DNA of 64,000 bases from Sialis fuliginosa (taxonomy: Eukaryota > Arthropoda > Insecta > Megaloptera > Sialidae): contig OY540821.1 of the NCBI GenBank assembly GCA_961205875.1, positions 3,844,001 through 3,908,000 on the forward strand, written 5' to 3'. Below are positions 22,463 through 33,532 of this stretch, in pieces. How positions within the stretch are numbered: position 1 is the first letter of the stretch; each line of letters opens with the position of its first letter. The notes under the pieces were generated by a model. The model was not told where the DNA came from. It was given only the letters and a program-made list of their open reading frames with translations, and made no database searches. The translations under genes were made by a program, and so were the position numbers.

Positions 22463-25400
22463 TGAAACAGTGCGAAATAGAGAAAAATGGCCAAGTTAAA
22501 AATTGTAGGTAATATCAATATGTATAATTTATGTCCTATTCATTTTTTCGTAAAAACGATTTTTGAAAAAAAAATTTATTATAATTCAAATGGTTCATAA
22601 CAGAGGATAAATATCTACCATGAGTTACGCTAAAATGAATCCACTCACAAAGTTTCAGAGGAGCATTTTTTATTTCAAAATTTAAAGCCGGGACCGAGGA
22701 CTAGTTGTTATAGTTTGAAAATAATTTTCATTAAAATACGTGTCTTTTGATTTTTAGATGAAAATATATTTTAATTAATATTTAATGAATTTTCAGTTTA
22801 ACAATTATGTAGTTGATCATTTTGACAGCTGAAACCCTGAAATAAAATGTAGGAAGATTAAAAACAAAGTATTTTACATAAAAATAATCGTATTTATTTG
22901 TTTAAATATTTCTATAATACAATACTATATAATATAGTAATAATTTTCTTCTTCTATATTTGCAAAAAACGTAACATTGAAAAAATATAACGCATTGTTT
23001 ATTATTAAATAATAACTATTCTATCACATACTATAACTTATAATTATAACTTTATTATAATTATAACAATCACTGTCTTAAATAATACCAAATTAAAAAG
23101 GAGCCGACAAAAAAATAACATGCAAAAATGGACATTAAAAAAAAAACTCTCGTAAATAATTTCTTATAACCTTATCTACATTTTTTAATTTATACCTTCC
23201 CCCCTTCCTTTAAAAAAAAAATAAAATATCGTAAAATTTAGATTTTTTGGACGTCATATTTAAACATTTTTAAATAAAAAAAAAGAATCAAATCTTTCTT
23301 TGTACATTTTAACTTCAAAACCAAATTTGTTCTTATAAAAATCTCAGTGAAATGTATAACCCAAAGTTTATCGTAAAAACGATTTTTTCAAATTATCTTC
23401 AAATTGTTATAAAATTGAACCATTTGCCTTAAAACAATGAAAGACCTCTCAAAACGTACAGAAATAGTCACTCTTTCAAATTAATACATCAACAATTACC
23501 CAACCCACTGAAAATATCGTGGGACATAGTATATTTTAAATATAATCAAATTTATAAAATCATTTTCAAATTACAATAAAATCTAAACTAAAAGCCCTAA
23601 TAAATTGATCATCTCAAATGTACAAATAGTTATTCTTTCTAAAGATGTTCTCGAATATTTAATTAAATTTGAAAGCATCCCCTAAAAATAACGTAGAACA
23701 TAACCTATTTATTTTTTGTCAGCCCCAAATAACGTACTTTTAAAATTTCTAAGATCTGAACAATACTGATTATTTTTTAAATATATATATATACGCTAAA
23801 ATAATAAATATAAACTTATCTAATAATAATACCAGGATTATTTTGCAAGTGAAAAATAAAAATTTTTTATCACCGGAATCAAAAATTAATTAAATCAAAT
23901 TTTAGGGGGCATATTTGAGTTAAAAATTTACTCTAAACTATACTAGTTAACATAGTCAGTCTTTCAAAAAAAAAACTAAAAAATACAAGCTGTACCTCTT
24001 AGAAACAACCTTTAAAAAAAAATCAAATTTACACTTGCAAAATTATCTTAAATAGAGGCGTACAAAAATTCCGACCGGAAGCCCCGATGTAGAATTAAAG
24101 TGAATATTTTAACGTCACTACTATTGTATTTTAAATGCTTTATACATAGATTATTATCTTAAATTAATATAACATTATTTTACATGGTATTTCTTTTTAT
24201 TATTAAAAAATAGTGTTTTTTACATATTCTGTAATTTTTACAGCTTCGTAAAATTATTTGTATAGCATACGTTCTTTTCGATCAAATCTAATTACATTTA
24301 TAGTGTCAATAATAATATAATATAAAAATAATAGTAGTAACGTTTAAATATTCACTTTAAATCCACAACGTGAGTACTGGCCGAAATTTCGGTACACCAC
24401 TAATCTTAAAATTAATTTAATATTCATTTTTTCCTATCCGTTAAAAAAGTCATGTTAAAAATTCACAACCGATCGATTAAAAAAAATAATAATAAAATAA
24501 AAAAATACATTGTATTCATTTTTTTTTTTGAACACCCTATACATATTTATAAATACATCGATTATTTTAATTGTTATTATTAAAATAAATACAGCTTTCA
24601 ATCGTAACGATATTTACTTACGTACTATTTTTAATGATAGCAATAGTTGTAGTAGATATATACAGGTTGTCTAAAAATTAATTTTGTAGATAAATAAAAT
24701 TCGGGGACAGCCTGTATATATTGGAATGTAAAGAAAATTTAAATTAAATAATACTAACGATAAAATAACAGTCCTGAAAAATACACTCGCCCCTTAAAAA
24801 AATATCAAAAATTCCCCTCCCTGGACAAGTAATTTTATTTTAATTCAAAAAAATCGTACCAATATAGAGTATATTTATATTATTAATATTATTATGTAAT
24901 TATTTTACATAAGGACGAAATAAATATTACCAGCTTCACCTCACAAGTCATTTAAATCCTAAAAATGACCACTTATGGACTATCTATTTGAAAATCAACC
25001 AATTATCATATTTATTTGCGAATATATCCATGGACCATCTATCTAAAAATCAATTATCATTTTTATCGCGAAAATGATCTCTTAGGGACTATCTGTGAAA
25101 ATTATTCAATTGAAAATAAATATTATTAATTTTGTGTTAGGTCATTTTCGTCTAAAAAATGACCACTTATGGAATATAATAAAAGTAATTTTTTGTCAGT
25201 CAGTAAAATATGAGCGTTTTTGAGCTTGTAGGAAGATTTTTTTTTTGCAATTTTGAATGTTTTTAACGGGCCTTTATTATGTATAAGAATTTTTTTTCTT
25301 GAAGAACAGTAAGCTTTTAGAAAAATTGCAAGAGGTAATAAAAGTTTTTGTTTTTTATCAAAGAATATTCGAAATAATTTTCAGATGTTTTTTTTGATTG

Positions 25401-25929
25401 AGTTTCTTTTTTAATAGTGTATTTTTTTCATTCAAACTTGGATATCTAAGCACCAAAAAATGCTACAAACATTTTTTTTAACCGTTGTAATGATGAGAAA
25501 ATTCTGTAAAAAAATGGCTATCCTGAAATTCTAAAAAAAAAATCAGACTTCTCCGTACAAAAGTTTCAAAATTGTAAAAAAATTAATTTTTTTAAATTTT
25601 TTAGTTAACTGCGTCTGGTCATTAAAAAGAACGTCCAATAACAAAAAAAATACTCATGAATTCAAAAAGGATATAAATTTTCCTTTTATTTGCATCCCCT
25701 GAAGTCCAAAAACGATAATATTTGACTGACAGGCACTACTTTGAAAATGAGCAATTCTTTTGAAAATAATATTTTATATTATATAGTCCATAATTAATTT
25801 TGAAACAAAAATGACCAATTATGGACTGTTTTCTGAAAATCAACCAACTGAAAATAAATATTACCGGCTTCGAATTAAGTCATTTCAGTCCTGAAAATGC
25901 CCACTTATGTAGTCTGTTCCTCGACTATC
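22463..25929. other. Gene-free AT-rich intergenic region
   Basis: No coding exon is convincing. 22610-22700 matches one arm of the inverted repeat at 31385-31965. 24056-24404 is an inverted-repeat element (next entry). 24955-25160 repeats a short motif around AAAATGACCACTTATGGAC several times. About 25195-25770 is a diverged relative of the CACTCAC-end MITE at 4990. Part of the right side must be the 3' UTR of the Rho gene. Confidence 0.5.
24056..24404. mobile_element. Inverted-repeat MITE (GGTGTACC / AATTCCGGC family)
   Basis: The left end GAGGCGTACAAAAATTCCG and right end CGAAATTTCGGTACACCAC are imperfect inverses. Internal AACGTCACTACTATTGTATT and AATAGTAGTAACGTTTAAAT are also inverted. 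A partial relative lies in intron 1 of the small membrane protein gene (about 12440-12640), and an end fragment near 44320-44340. Confidence 0.6.
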
Positions 25930-26736
25930 TTAATTAAAACAACACAATCTCTTCCAAATCGGCTTCCTGTACACTTTTTTATACTTCAACGCGCTCATTA
26001 TCGCCTGGTCGAATGCATCTTTCAAACTGTAACACGTAAGCGCGGACGTCTCTATATACGGGGCGTTTAAGTTGTTCGCAAGCTTCTGCGCGTCTGCCTG
26101 CGACACCGGCCTTTCCCCGCATGAGTTTAAAGCATGGAGAGTCGCGGGGTCGTCGCGAAGATCGCTCTGAGTGCCTACTAGAATTACGGGAATGTTAAGT
26201 GAGGTAAGTTCTGATGTCCAACGTGTCCTGGCCGACTTGAAGCTTGCGGGCTGGACCACAGAGAAACACAGCATGAAGACGTCTGCGTCTGGATAGCACA
26301 GGCCACGGAGTTCGTTCAGTTCACTCTGAAATGAATTGAATTGAAAAGATGTTGGGGTATATTTCGCAGATGGGCGTACCTGTCCAGCTGTATCACACAA
26401 ATGTACCCCAACTGGGGCTCCGTCCACTTCTACAGTCACTGAAATAAATATAATAAAATCACGTATTTTGAGGTTATAATTAAATATGTTACAGTTACAC
26501 GTACCTTTGTAATTATCGAAAGCTGTAGGTACATATTGTTGAGGAAACGTGTCTGTACTGTATGAAACAGCCAAAGAAGTTTTCCCTACGGCCCCATCTC
26601 CTACCAAAACACACTTTATCTGTTTTTGAAAACCCAAATCCTTTGTTTTGGATTTTTTTGTTTTGAAAATTATCTTCTGATGCTGCTTTATTAACGGTTT
26701 CGTACAACTCGAATTCATTGTTAGTTGAAAAGGCAT
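25930..26736 (-). CDS. RhoU: Rho-family GTPase, RhoU/RhoV (Wrch/Chp)-like
   Basis: Three exons on the minus strand: 26736-26505, 26438-26380, 26325-25930, in phase, 228 codons (222 if the second Met at 26718 is used). An in-frame TAA lies directly before the first ATG, so the N terminus is contained in this exon. All G motifs are present: GDGAVGKTS (P-loop, about residue 47), YVPTAFDNY (switch I with the effector Thr), DTAGQ (Gln retained), GTQSDLRDD (G4), and ETSAL (G5). PTAFDN, the Gly-Thr-Gln-Ser G4 box and a C-terminal CCFN in place of a CaaX box match RhoU/RhoV rather than Cdc42 or Rac. In that subfamily the CCF[V/I] tail is palmitoylated and directs plasma or endosomal membranes. The polar 45-residue N-terminal extension lacks obvious PxxP SH3-binding motifs, unlike vertebrate RhoU. 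Confidence 0.92.
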   Translation of the reverse strand: MPFQLTMNSSCTKPLIKQHQKIIFKTKKSKTKDLGFQKQIKCVLVGDGAVGKTSLAVSYSTDTFPQQYVPTAFDNYKGTCNCNIFNYNLKIRDFIIFISVTVEVDGAPVGVHLCDTAGQVRPSAKYTPTSFQFNSFQSELNELRGLCYPDADVFMLCFSVVQPASFKSARTRWTSELTSLNIPVILVGTQSDLRDDPATLHALNSCGERPVSQADAQKLANNLNAPYIETSALTCYSLKDAFDQAIMSALKYKKVYRKPIWKRLCCFN

Positions 26737-27902
26737 TTAACGAATAGTTTAAAATATAAATTAAAAATTAAATACAACACATAAAATTATAATTTCACTT
26801 TAACGTCATTGTAGTAAAAAGGAAGACATTATTATTGAAAACAAGTGGATCACTTGACGATAATTCATTGCACCTGACTTACCGACATTATTTATTGTAG
26901 TTTTAGAAATTTTCTTCAGGTAGTGATAGTGTTCCATATTCATTGTTAATTTGCAGTTGTCATTTTCGTATTTTCTGTATAAAATAAAATTAATAATAAA
27001 AATACGTCTGTAGATTAAAAAATCAGAAATTTATTTAAAAATATGTATTAATAGTAACAGTATAATAATAATATATACAAATACTTATTCGAAAATGATA
27101 ATTCAAAGTTTGACAATGAAATAAAATTTGTGTCCTGTTTCAAAATGGCCATTGTTGGATAAAATAAGTGAAATACTGCCATTGTTACAAAATGTGAGTC
27201 TTTTCATTTTTTCATGTCAAACTTGATTTTTTTTTTATATATGAAGCACTACTAGAATAATAAAAATTACAATTAAACGTTTCCGTATTATAAATATACA
27301 ATTCGATTTCATATTCTGGAAAACTTAATTGTTATTTTTTTTTAATCGCCACCAGAACACTTTGAAGCTGCTACATTCACTTAAATTTAATATATATTAT
27401 ATCGATCTACAGTAGAGGCTTGATAACTGTAACTAACTGCAATTATACAGTACGAATTAAATTTTTTTTTTCTTGCAATTAGAGAGTACAAAATTTTTGA
27501 CGACATTTTGAATTTATTGCTGTTATCGAATAGTAAAGCTTGATAACTGCAACCTGTTGCAATTATGAGGTACATTTCTATTTTACTGTCTTTATTGCAA
27601 TTACCAAGACCTTACCTGTACTTAACACATTTTAATACTAAAATACATTATTATTATTATATCGTTATATGCCATTGATACAATAGCAAACACATTTTAT
27701 AAAGAAATCAAAAAAAATTATTTTCATAAAAAAAAAACGCTTAAATAAATTCCAGGGCCTATTTTATTGCCCGCATATTGCTTAGTAACAAAAAAAAAAA
27801 CATTAAATTAACAAATAATAATCGCATCGAAGATAACAAAATGAAAAAAAAAAACTGCATTTATTGCTACCGACTGGAGAACACTAAACAATCGACTCGA
27901 CT
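26737..27902. other. Intergenic: RhoU-like upstream region and midnolin 3' UTR
   Basis: On the minus strand, 26945-26883 reads ATG plus 19 codons and ends at a strong donor GTAAGTCAG. Its phase does not join any acceptor in the Rho exon, so at best it is a leader exon with an upstream ORF. 27390-27600 contains two similar ~110-bp segments with GCTTGATAACTG and CTTGCAATTA words, a small repeat. A TTTATT (AATAAA on minus) at 27763-27768 is a plausible midnolin polyadenylation signal. Confidence 0.45.
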
Positions 27903-30900
27903 TCAAGCCGACACGGTGTCGCTTGCCTCCGCAGCGGTTGGTATCGTGTACGGTTGGTGCTTCTGCTTCCTCAGCCTCCGTCTTTCCCTCCGCTCACCCA
28001 TGACCAACCTCAAATGTTCGATCTTATCACGCGTACGCGTGTTCTGGACCACCGACGGGTCGCACTCACCGCCGTAGCACCCGCAGTAATCCTGCTGGGC
28101 GGGCACGTTGTACTCGTGTCGGGTGGGAACTTTGAGCGGGCTGCCGATGTGCGCCGGCACGTCCAAACAGCTGTAGCTGTGTTGGGTGGGTACTTTCAGC
28201 GGGTTGTTATGCGGTGGCGCCTCCGGTACTTTAGACATGTTGTAGTCGTGTTGGGTGGGAGCTTTGGGTGGCACGTCGTGTCCGCGGCACTCCCCGTACG
28301 CGCAGTTCGACGGTGAATCATGTGGGGTGGGTGGTTTTGCTGGTGTGTTTGCGGCATCTTCACTAGCACGGGCAACGGAGGGTGCTGCACACAGTAGGTC
28401 GTTCAGGATGTGCACGATCGTCGATATGTCACGCCTAGGACGGCCCCTACTGTCTTGCAGGGCTGGGTTTAGAGTCCCACTGAAAATGCCTGAATATACG
28501 CCTCTTCCATGATGTTGCATCGACTCTATTATCGCCCCCTGAGACCTCTGTTCTATCTCCCTGGAGCTAAGCACCTCCGTAGACAACTGTCTCAGAGTTT
28601 GTGTCAGATTCCTCGACGCTTGCGCCAAAGCCCTAGAATCTAAATGCGTGTTATTTCTAGTCGGTGAGGGCTGTTGGGTGGGCTGATTCGACTGAACCGG
28701 AGCAGGTGAATTTGGGGTATTACAAGAACAAGTCGGTGGGGTAAGATTGTGGCATAAACACGACGTCAAACCTGAAAGCAATACAATAATTAAATTACTA
28801 GCACAATTAAATTAAAATTAAACTCAAAATACCTGCTGATATTGGATCGCCAAACGCAGTTCCTGTCACTCCCGTGCCTCTTAAAGTTTCCACTTTCTGC
28901 TCTGCTTCAGCCTGATCACTGTTAGCGCCCTTAGCTTCCTCTGCTGTTAGTGACAGAGCGTTTGTTAGACTCGATATCAACACCTGACGGTTTGACTCCC
29001 TTGTAGAGCTGCTACGTTGGGCTCTAGGTCTATTACTCGAACTTATTGTGGAGCCTGTGGCAGAGACTGTGCTTAACTGGAGCTGAATTAGCATCATATG
29101 GTCGCCAAGACGCATCGTCAAGTTGAGAGGCGCTTTTCCAGATAAAAAATCGTTTACCTGAAATTTTATTATATATTATAATACTATAGAAGTACAGTCG
29201 GGACTCGTTTATTCTAAGTCTTCTGAATCGAGGAAGTCGCGTTTATTCGAAGTCGAGAGGGGCTCCCACCAAGTTATGTATAGATCCTTGACCAATCAGC
29301 GTTGACGCGGGAATTGACGTCACCACGAAGACGTATTCAAATGTTATAAATGTATAATAGAATATCAATAACAAGAAATCCTTTATTTATACTTGTATTC
29401 GTATTTTTTGATATTTTAACAACATATACAATCAAAGAAGTACAAATTCGACATTGCAAAATCATGAAAAAGCTATCACCATTGAGTAACTATCACAGAC
29501 AATTTTGTCTATTCGGGGAGTGTCATTTTTACTATTCTTAAGTTGGCAACTTTATATTCCTTTAATATTTATCGTTAATAGTTAATCTTGATAGTGAAAT
29601 AATTTTACTTTACTTTTAATTTCGAATATGACAAAATATGAGCAAGTGACGACGGTGATAAGTGTAAATTATAATATGTATGTATTCTATCTGACCTAAA
29701 CTCAATATGATTTTCGTTGCGTTCGTAGCATGCAATGAATATCAAAAAAATTTAAATTTTTTGAAAAATATTGTGCAGTCAATGAGATGAATACAAATGC
29801 TCTAATTCATTCTACAAAAAATTTCAAAAATATGTTCGTTTACGCCATGACTCGAGAATGGTGGGAGGTGAATATGGAGAAAACATTACGAATAATTTCA
29901 GATAAACGAGACTTAAAATAAACGAGTCCCGACTGTAATATATAATTTTTAATACTAAATTAATTAATATTTATTCACCTGAGAGTCGTTTAAGGACTCT
30001 AATGCTTGCATAACACTTAGTTCGGGTCTCTGCGTCTAAAAAAGAAAGCAAGAAATAGTACTATGGTCAATTTGATCCAATATTTATTTATAAAAATGTT
30101 AACAATACTTAATTAAATCAAAAAAATTACAATTTTAATATGTTCCCCAGCTTTAGTATTTTTAATTTAAGTTATTTTGATTAGCCTCAAAAATTTTTTA
30201 GAACTGATCAGAACTGAAATTATAATTCATTTTTTACTTAATAAGGCCCTGGAATTTGATATACAGACAGTACTTCAGCAGGCCAACCGGTTGGCTGTCT
30301 GCTATAATAGCTGCTCTTTGGCCCACTGAATTGTTGACCCCCCCCTCCTCCACAAAAACAAGAAAAACCAGTGGTGTTCGTGTATGAAAAAAATCAAGTT
30401 GATTTTTTTTTAAATGTTGACATTTTAATGTTTTGTGCTATAGACACGTTACTCACCAAAAGGCCTGTTTCAACGGTCGGCAAAAGTGTTAATCTCGAAC
30501 CGTCGACTAGACCATTTTCATACAGGGTCCCTTCACGAAGTTGTCTAAAGAAAAAAATTTAAATATGTAATTGTTGGTATATACCACGTATATACAATAA
30601 AATTATAGATAAGATATATGCCATATCTCTGAAGTATGACGTCACATTAAACAATTAAGATAGCCAAGTTGTGGTAAATAATGAATCAATAAATTTGTAA
30701 AGTTAATATTTTAAGGTGTAGAAACAATTTTTCTGACTTTTTATTTTAAGGGGAATAATTTTACTGTAATTAACTATGCTAGAAAAAAATCACGTGTTAC
30801 TCACTATATTTAATAAATATATGTTACGGCTAATACGCCCGAATGGGATAATTTGCAAAAAAGCAGGGCCGTAACTAGAGGCTCCGGGGCAAGAGGTGAC

Positions 30901-32586
30901 CAAGGGGCCCCCAGATATGCAAAAATTAAAAATTGAAGACCTTTTTTGGATTATAGCTTACAAATTTTACATTTGTTACTAATTTTTATTTGAATGACTT
31001 TTTTTTGCTGACCAGCTAGAATTTTACACTTCTTAGTAATTTTAATGGATAATAAATGTAAAATTGAAGTTCATAAGCCGAAAAAAAGTCATTAAAATCA
31101 AAATTAGTAATAAGTAAATCACGTTTTCAAGTTAGCATCAAATAAATTTTAAAAAATCTTCAATTTATTTATTTTTTCTTGCTCACTCCAATTTTTACGC
31201 TGCTGCGGGGGCCCCCTAACCTCGGGGGCCCCGGGGCACTGGCCCGGCTACCCCGGTGGTAGTTACGGCCCTACAAAAAAGCCGGCTTAAATGCAAATTA
31301 TACAGACATCTTGGATAATACATGAACGCATTAAAGTTTCGCAGAAACAGAAACTAACCAACTTAAACAAGGACACTTAACTTGTATAGTCCACGGTCCC
31401 GGTTTTAAATTTTGAAATAAAAAATACTCCTCTGAAACTTCGTGAGTGGATTCATTTTGGCGTAACCTACAACTTTTTTATCTTCGAAAATTCTGAGAAT
31501 TGGGGCGTTTTTGATGTGGCATGCGTCAAACATGTTTAGGGCGTAGGTAACGACAAAAGACCTTTGATTTTTGTAGGCCAGTATAACCATAACATTTTAC
31601 TATTATTTATCTAGAAATTGTGCAAAAAAAGCCGGCTATTTATAAATTACATAAAATCGTGAATTTGACATGTTGAGGGTGTAGTCTCGCTAAATGCCCC
31701 AATATTTTTGTAGGTCAATATATGTATTTCCCGATGTTTGCATTATAAAATCTTGTAATTCAAGTAAAAAATAAAAGGTTATTCGTAAATGTCCTATAAC
31801 TATCGTTAAATTGACATGTTTGACCATGCCACATCCAAAACGCCCCAATACTCAGAATTTTCGAAAATAAAAAAGTTGTAGGTTACGCCAAAATGAATCC
31901 ACTCACGAAGTTTCAAAGGAGTATTTTTTATTTCAAAATTTAAAACCGGGATCGAGGACTAACTAATATATTATTAGAACTCGTTTTAAACTTAACCTAA
32001 CAGACAATGCCTTGGTTATTTTGTATATTTGCGGCTAGAACGCATAATACCGCATTTCGTCTATTATCCGTAACATATATACTGAAATAGATTGGGCAAA
32101 ATTTATAACATCAACAAATTCTGTCTACGATTTTTAACTCTATGCTTTTTTTATACCCTTTTAATCTAATTACATAACTTTTTTTCAATATTTCATTTTA
32201 TGTAAAACAATTCAAACTACGCGCTTGGATATTTCACGCATGCGCAATTGATTTCAATTCTTCACACCACAAAAAATGACAAAAGAATCATTTACTCCAT
32301 TTTCCTACGCTATTTACTCATCAGAAATATAAAAAAAACATATCAAAAATCAATTAGAAGAAATAAAAACTTACTTTTCTCTGTATAAAAGACATATTTT
32401 TTCTTTATGCAGCTTCAATTTCTTTGACATAATTTTTTTTAGGCTATCGACACTCGTTTGGGAGTCGACCCTTAAAGAAAATCCACCCCCCGTTGTGGGA
32501 GTGATATTAAGGTTAATATTTGTCTCACAACCACACGTTGTACTTGGCGAAACAGAATTATTACTGCAATTTTTTTGGCTATTCAT
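27903..32586 (-). CDS. MIDN: Midnolin (Drosophila stuxnet ortholog)
   Basis: Five exons on the minus strand: 32586-32375, 30544-30457, 30035-29979, 29157-28833, 28771-27903, in phase, 516 codons plus TGA (human midnolin is 468). Residues ~22-95 form a ubiquitin-like domain ([20 protein letters not shown], then [11 protein letters not shown], then [16 protein letters not shown]). It is followed by [28 protein letters not shown] and [14 protein letters not shown], a block specific to midnolin. The C-terminal half is proline-rich and low-complexity, with repeated KxPTQH/KVPT words, and ends in a basic stretch [15 protein letters not shown]. Midnolin binds the proteasome through a C-terminal helix and catches unstructured segments of short-lived nuclear proteins for ubiquitin-independent degradation. 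The last exon is much richer in GC than the surroundings. Introns 1 and 3 carry several MITEs. Confidence 0.93.
29195..29935. mobile_element. MITE with CAGTCGGGACTCG ends, copy 1
   Basis: The ends CAGTCGGGACTCGTTTATT and AATAAACGAGTCCCGACTG are perfect inverses flanked by TA (29193-29194, 29936-29937), a Tc1/mariner-type (pogo-like) target. It lies in midnolin intron 3. It encloses a sequence shared with the foldback element at 62356-63186 (CCTTGACCAATCAGCGTTG onward). Copy 2, at 39496-40760, has an extra insertion. Confidence 0.85.
30864..31273. mobile_element. hAT-type MITE (CAGGGCCGTAACTA family)
   Basis: The left end CAGGGCCGTAACTA is matched by right end TAGTTACGGCCCTA. Eight-bp direct repeats CAAAAAAG flank it (30856-30863 and 31274-31281). 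Runs of GGGGCCCC are near both ends, as in the neighbouring hAT MITEs. It lies in midnolin intron 1. Confidence 0.8.
31385..31965. repeat. Long inverted repeat in midnolin intron 1
   Basis: 31385-31540 and 31795-31965 are inverse copies, with few mismatches. Anchor words are TTTTAAATTTTGAAATAAAA, AAACTTCGTGAGTGGATTCA and GGGGCGTTTTTGATGTGGCA. They enclose a 250-bp centre. A partial third copy is at 22610-22700. It could fold into a ~155-bp stem in the pre-mRNA. Confidence 0.8.
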
Positions 32587-33532
32587 TATTAAAACGCCAA
32601 ATTTAGATCACTCTAATTATCGTAAAAAAATATGCATTTATTTTATATTTAAACTTGATTCACTTATCAGAATTTGATTGTATCACAAAATACACACACG
32701 ATAATCACTTTTAGTACGGATTATAACAGTTTTAGATTATTTTTTCGCACACGCACACTAATTTTAATTTTATATGCATCATAGTAAAAAAACGTTCGAA
32801 AAATGGTATTTTCACTGTACACTGAATCACTGAATTTCTGCAACATATACTACATACACTTATGATGGTTTTGCAACATGTTTTAGGGTTTTATTCAGGC
32901 TTTTTCACATCAAATTCTTTAATTAGAACTGGCGAAAAATTAATGATGTTACAAGGGAACAGCTGACAGGTGCTGCTGCCATCTTGCGGAAAATTGCAGA
33001 ACTGTTATTGTTATTGTTTAATTCATTTTCCGTTTAGAAACGTTTATTTATTTAATAAATAGACGTTTAAAATTAAAATACAGAATAAATTTGTTCAATT
33101 TGGTACATATATTTTGAATAAATTCATAATACTTTTATTGTTGAATTTAGAATTTATAAGAGGAATGGCAGCTAGGTTCTACTACATTAAACAATTTTGA
33201 TGTATTCCCCCCGCCCCTCTAATAAAAGATTGATTGTTTCAATACTTTCAATGATATATGAATATATTTTAATAATTGTCTTATTTACATAGTGTATTAT
33301 ACGTTATTTTACACGCATTTGTTGAGAAAATAATTTCAATTGTCAATTTCTTAAACAAAATAAGGTTGCCTATCCTTATATATTCTATAATCCTGATATC
33401 GGTGGTATGGATTCTGTTTTACCGACGCATGCGACAAGCATATACAATTGTAAAATCGTTTTGACGGCTTGTAAAGAAAAAATATCGAAATTTATTATTT
33501 AGGTATGGATAAAAAACTACAAGCAGGAAAAA
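32587..33532. promoter_or_regulatory. Bidirectional promoter region, midnolin / DCAF15
   Basis: 946 bp separate the divergent start codons. The segment 32940-33010 has a short GC-richer island (GGGAACAGCTGACAGGTGCT), and DCAF15 seems to have a short leader with an upstream ATG at 33504 out of frame with the coding ATG at 33533. No other gene is supported. Confidence 0.6.

Larger units (their letters stand above)
30838..32074. mobile_element. Composite repeat in midnolin intron 1
   Basis: The outer ends GTTACGGCTAATACGCC and a right end near 32060 (CGTCTATTATCCGTAAC) are roughly inverted. Inside lie a hAT-type insertion (30864-31273) and an inverted-repeat element (31385-31965). The outer boundary is tentative. 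Confidence 0.45.

Noticed and set aside
26883..26945. Minus-strand ATG plus 19 codons ending at a strong GT donor, upstream of the Rho gene
   Set aside because: Its phase cannot join any acceptor in the Rho first exon; at best it is a leader exon with an upstream ORF.
27954..28512. Several plus-strand open frames of 85-120 codons
   Set aside because: They are antisense shadows of the GC-rich last exon of midnolin, which has splice sites, frame continuity and family motifs.
33276..33464. 62-codon frame with a hydrophobic segment and RRMR, just upstream of DCAF15
   Set aside because: It opens with TTG, not ATG, lies in AT-rich promoter DNA, and has no Kozak context or homology I can name.
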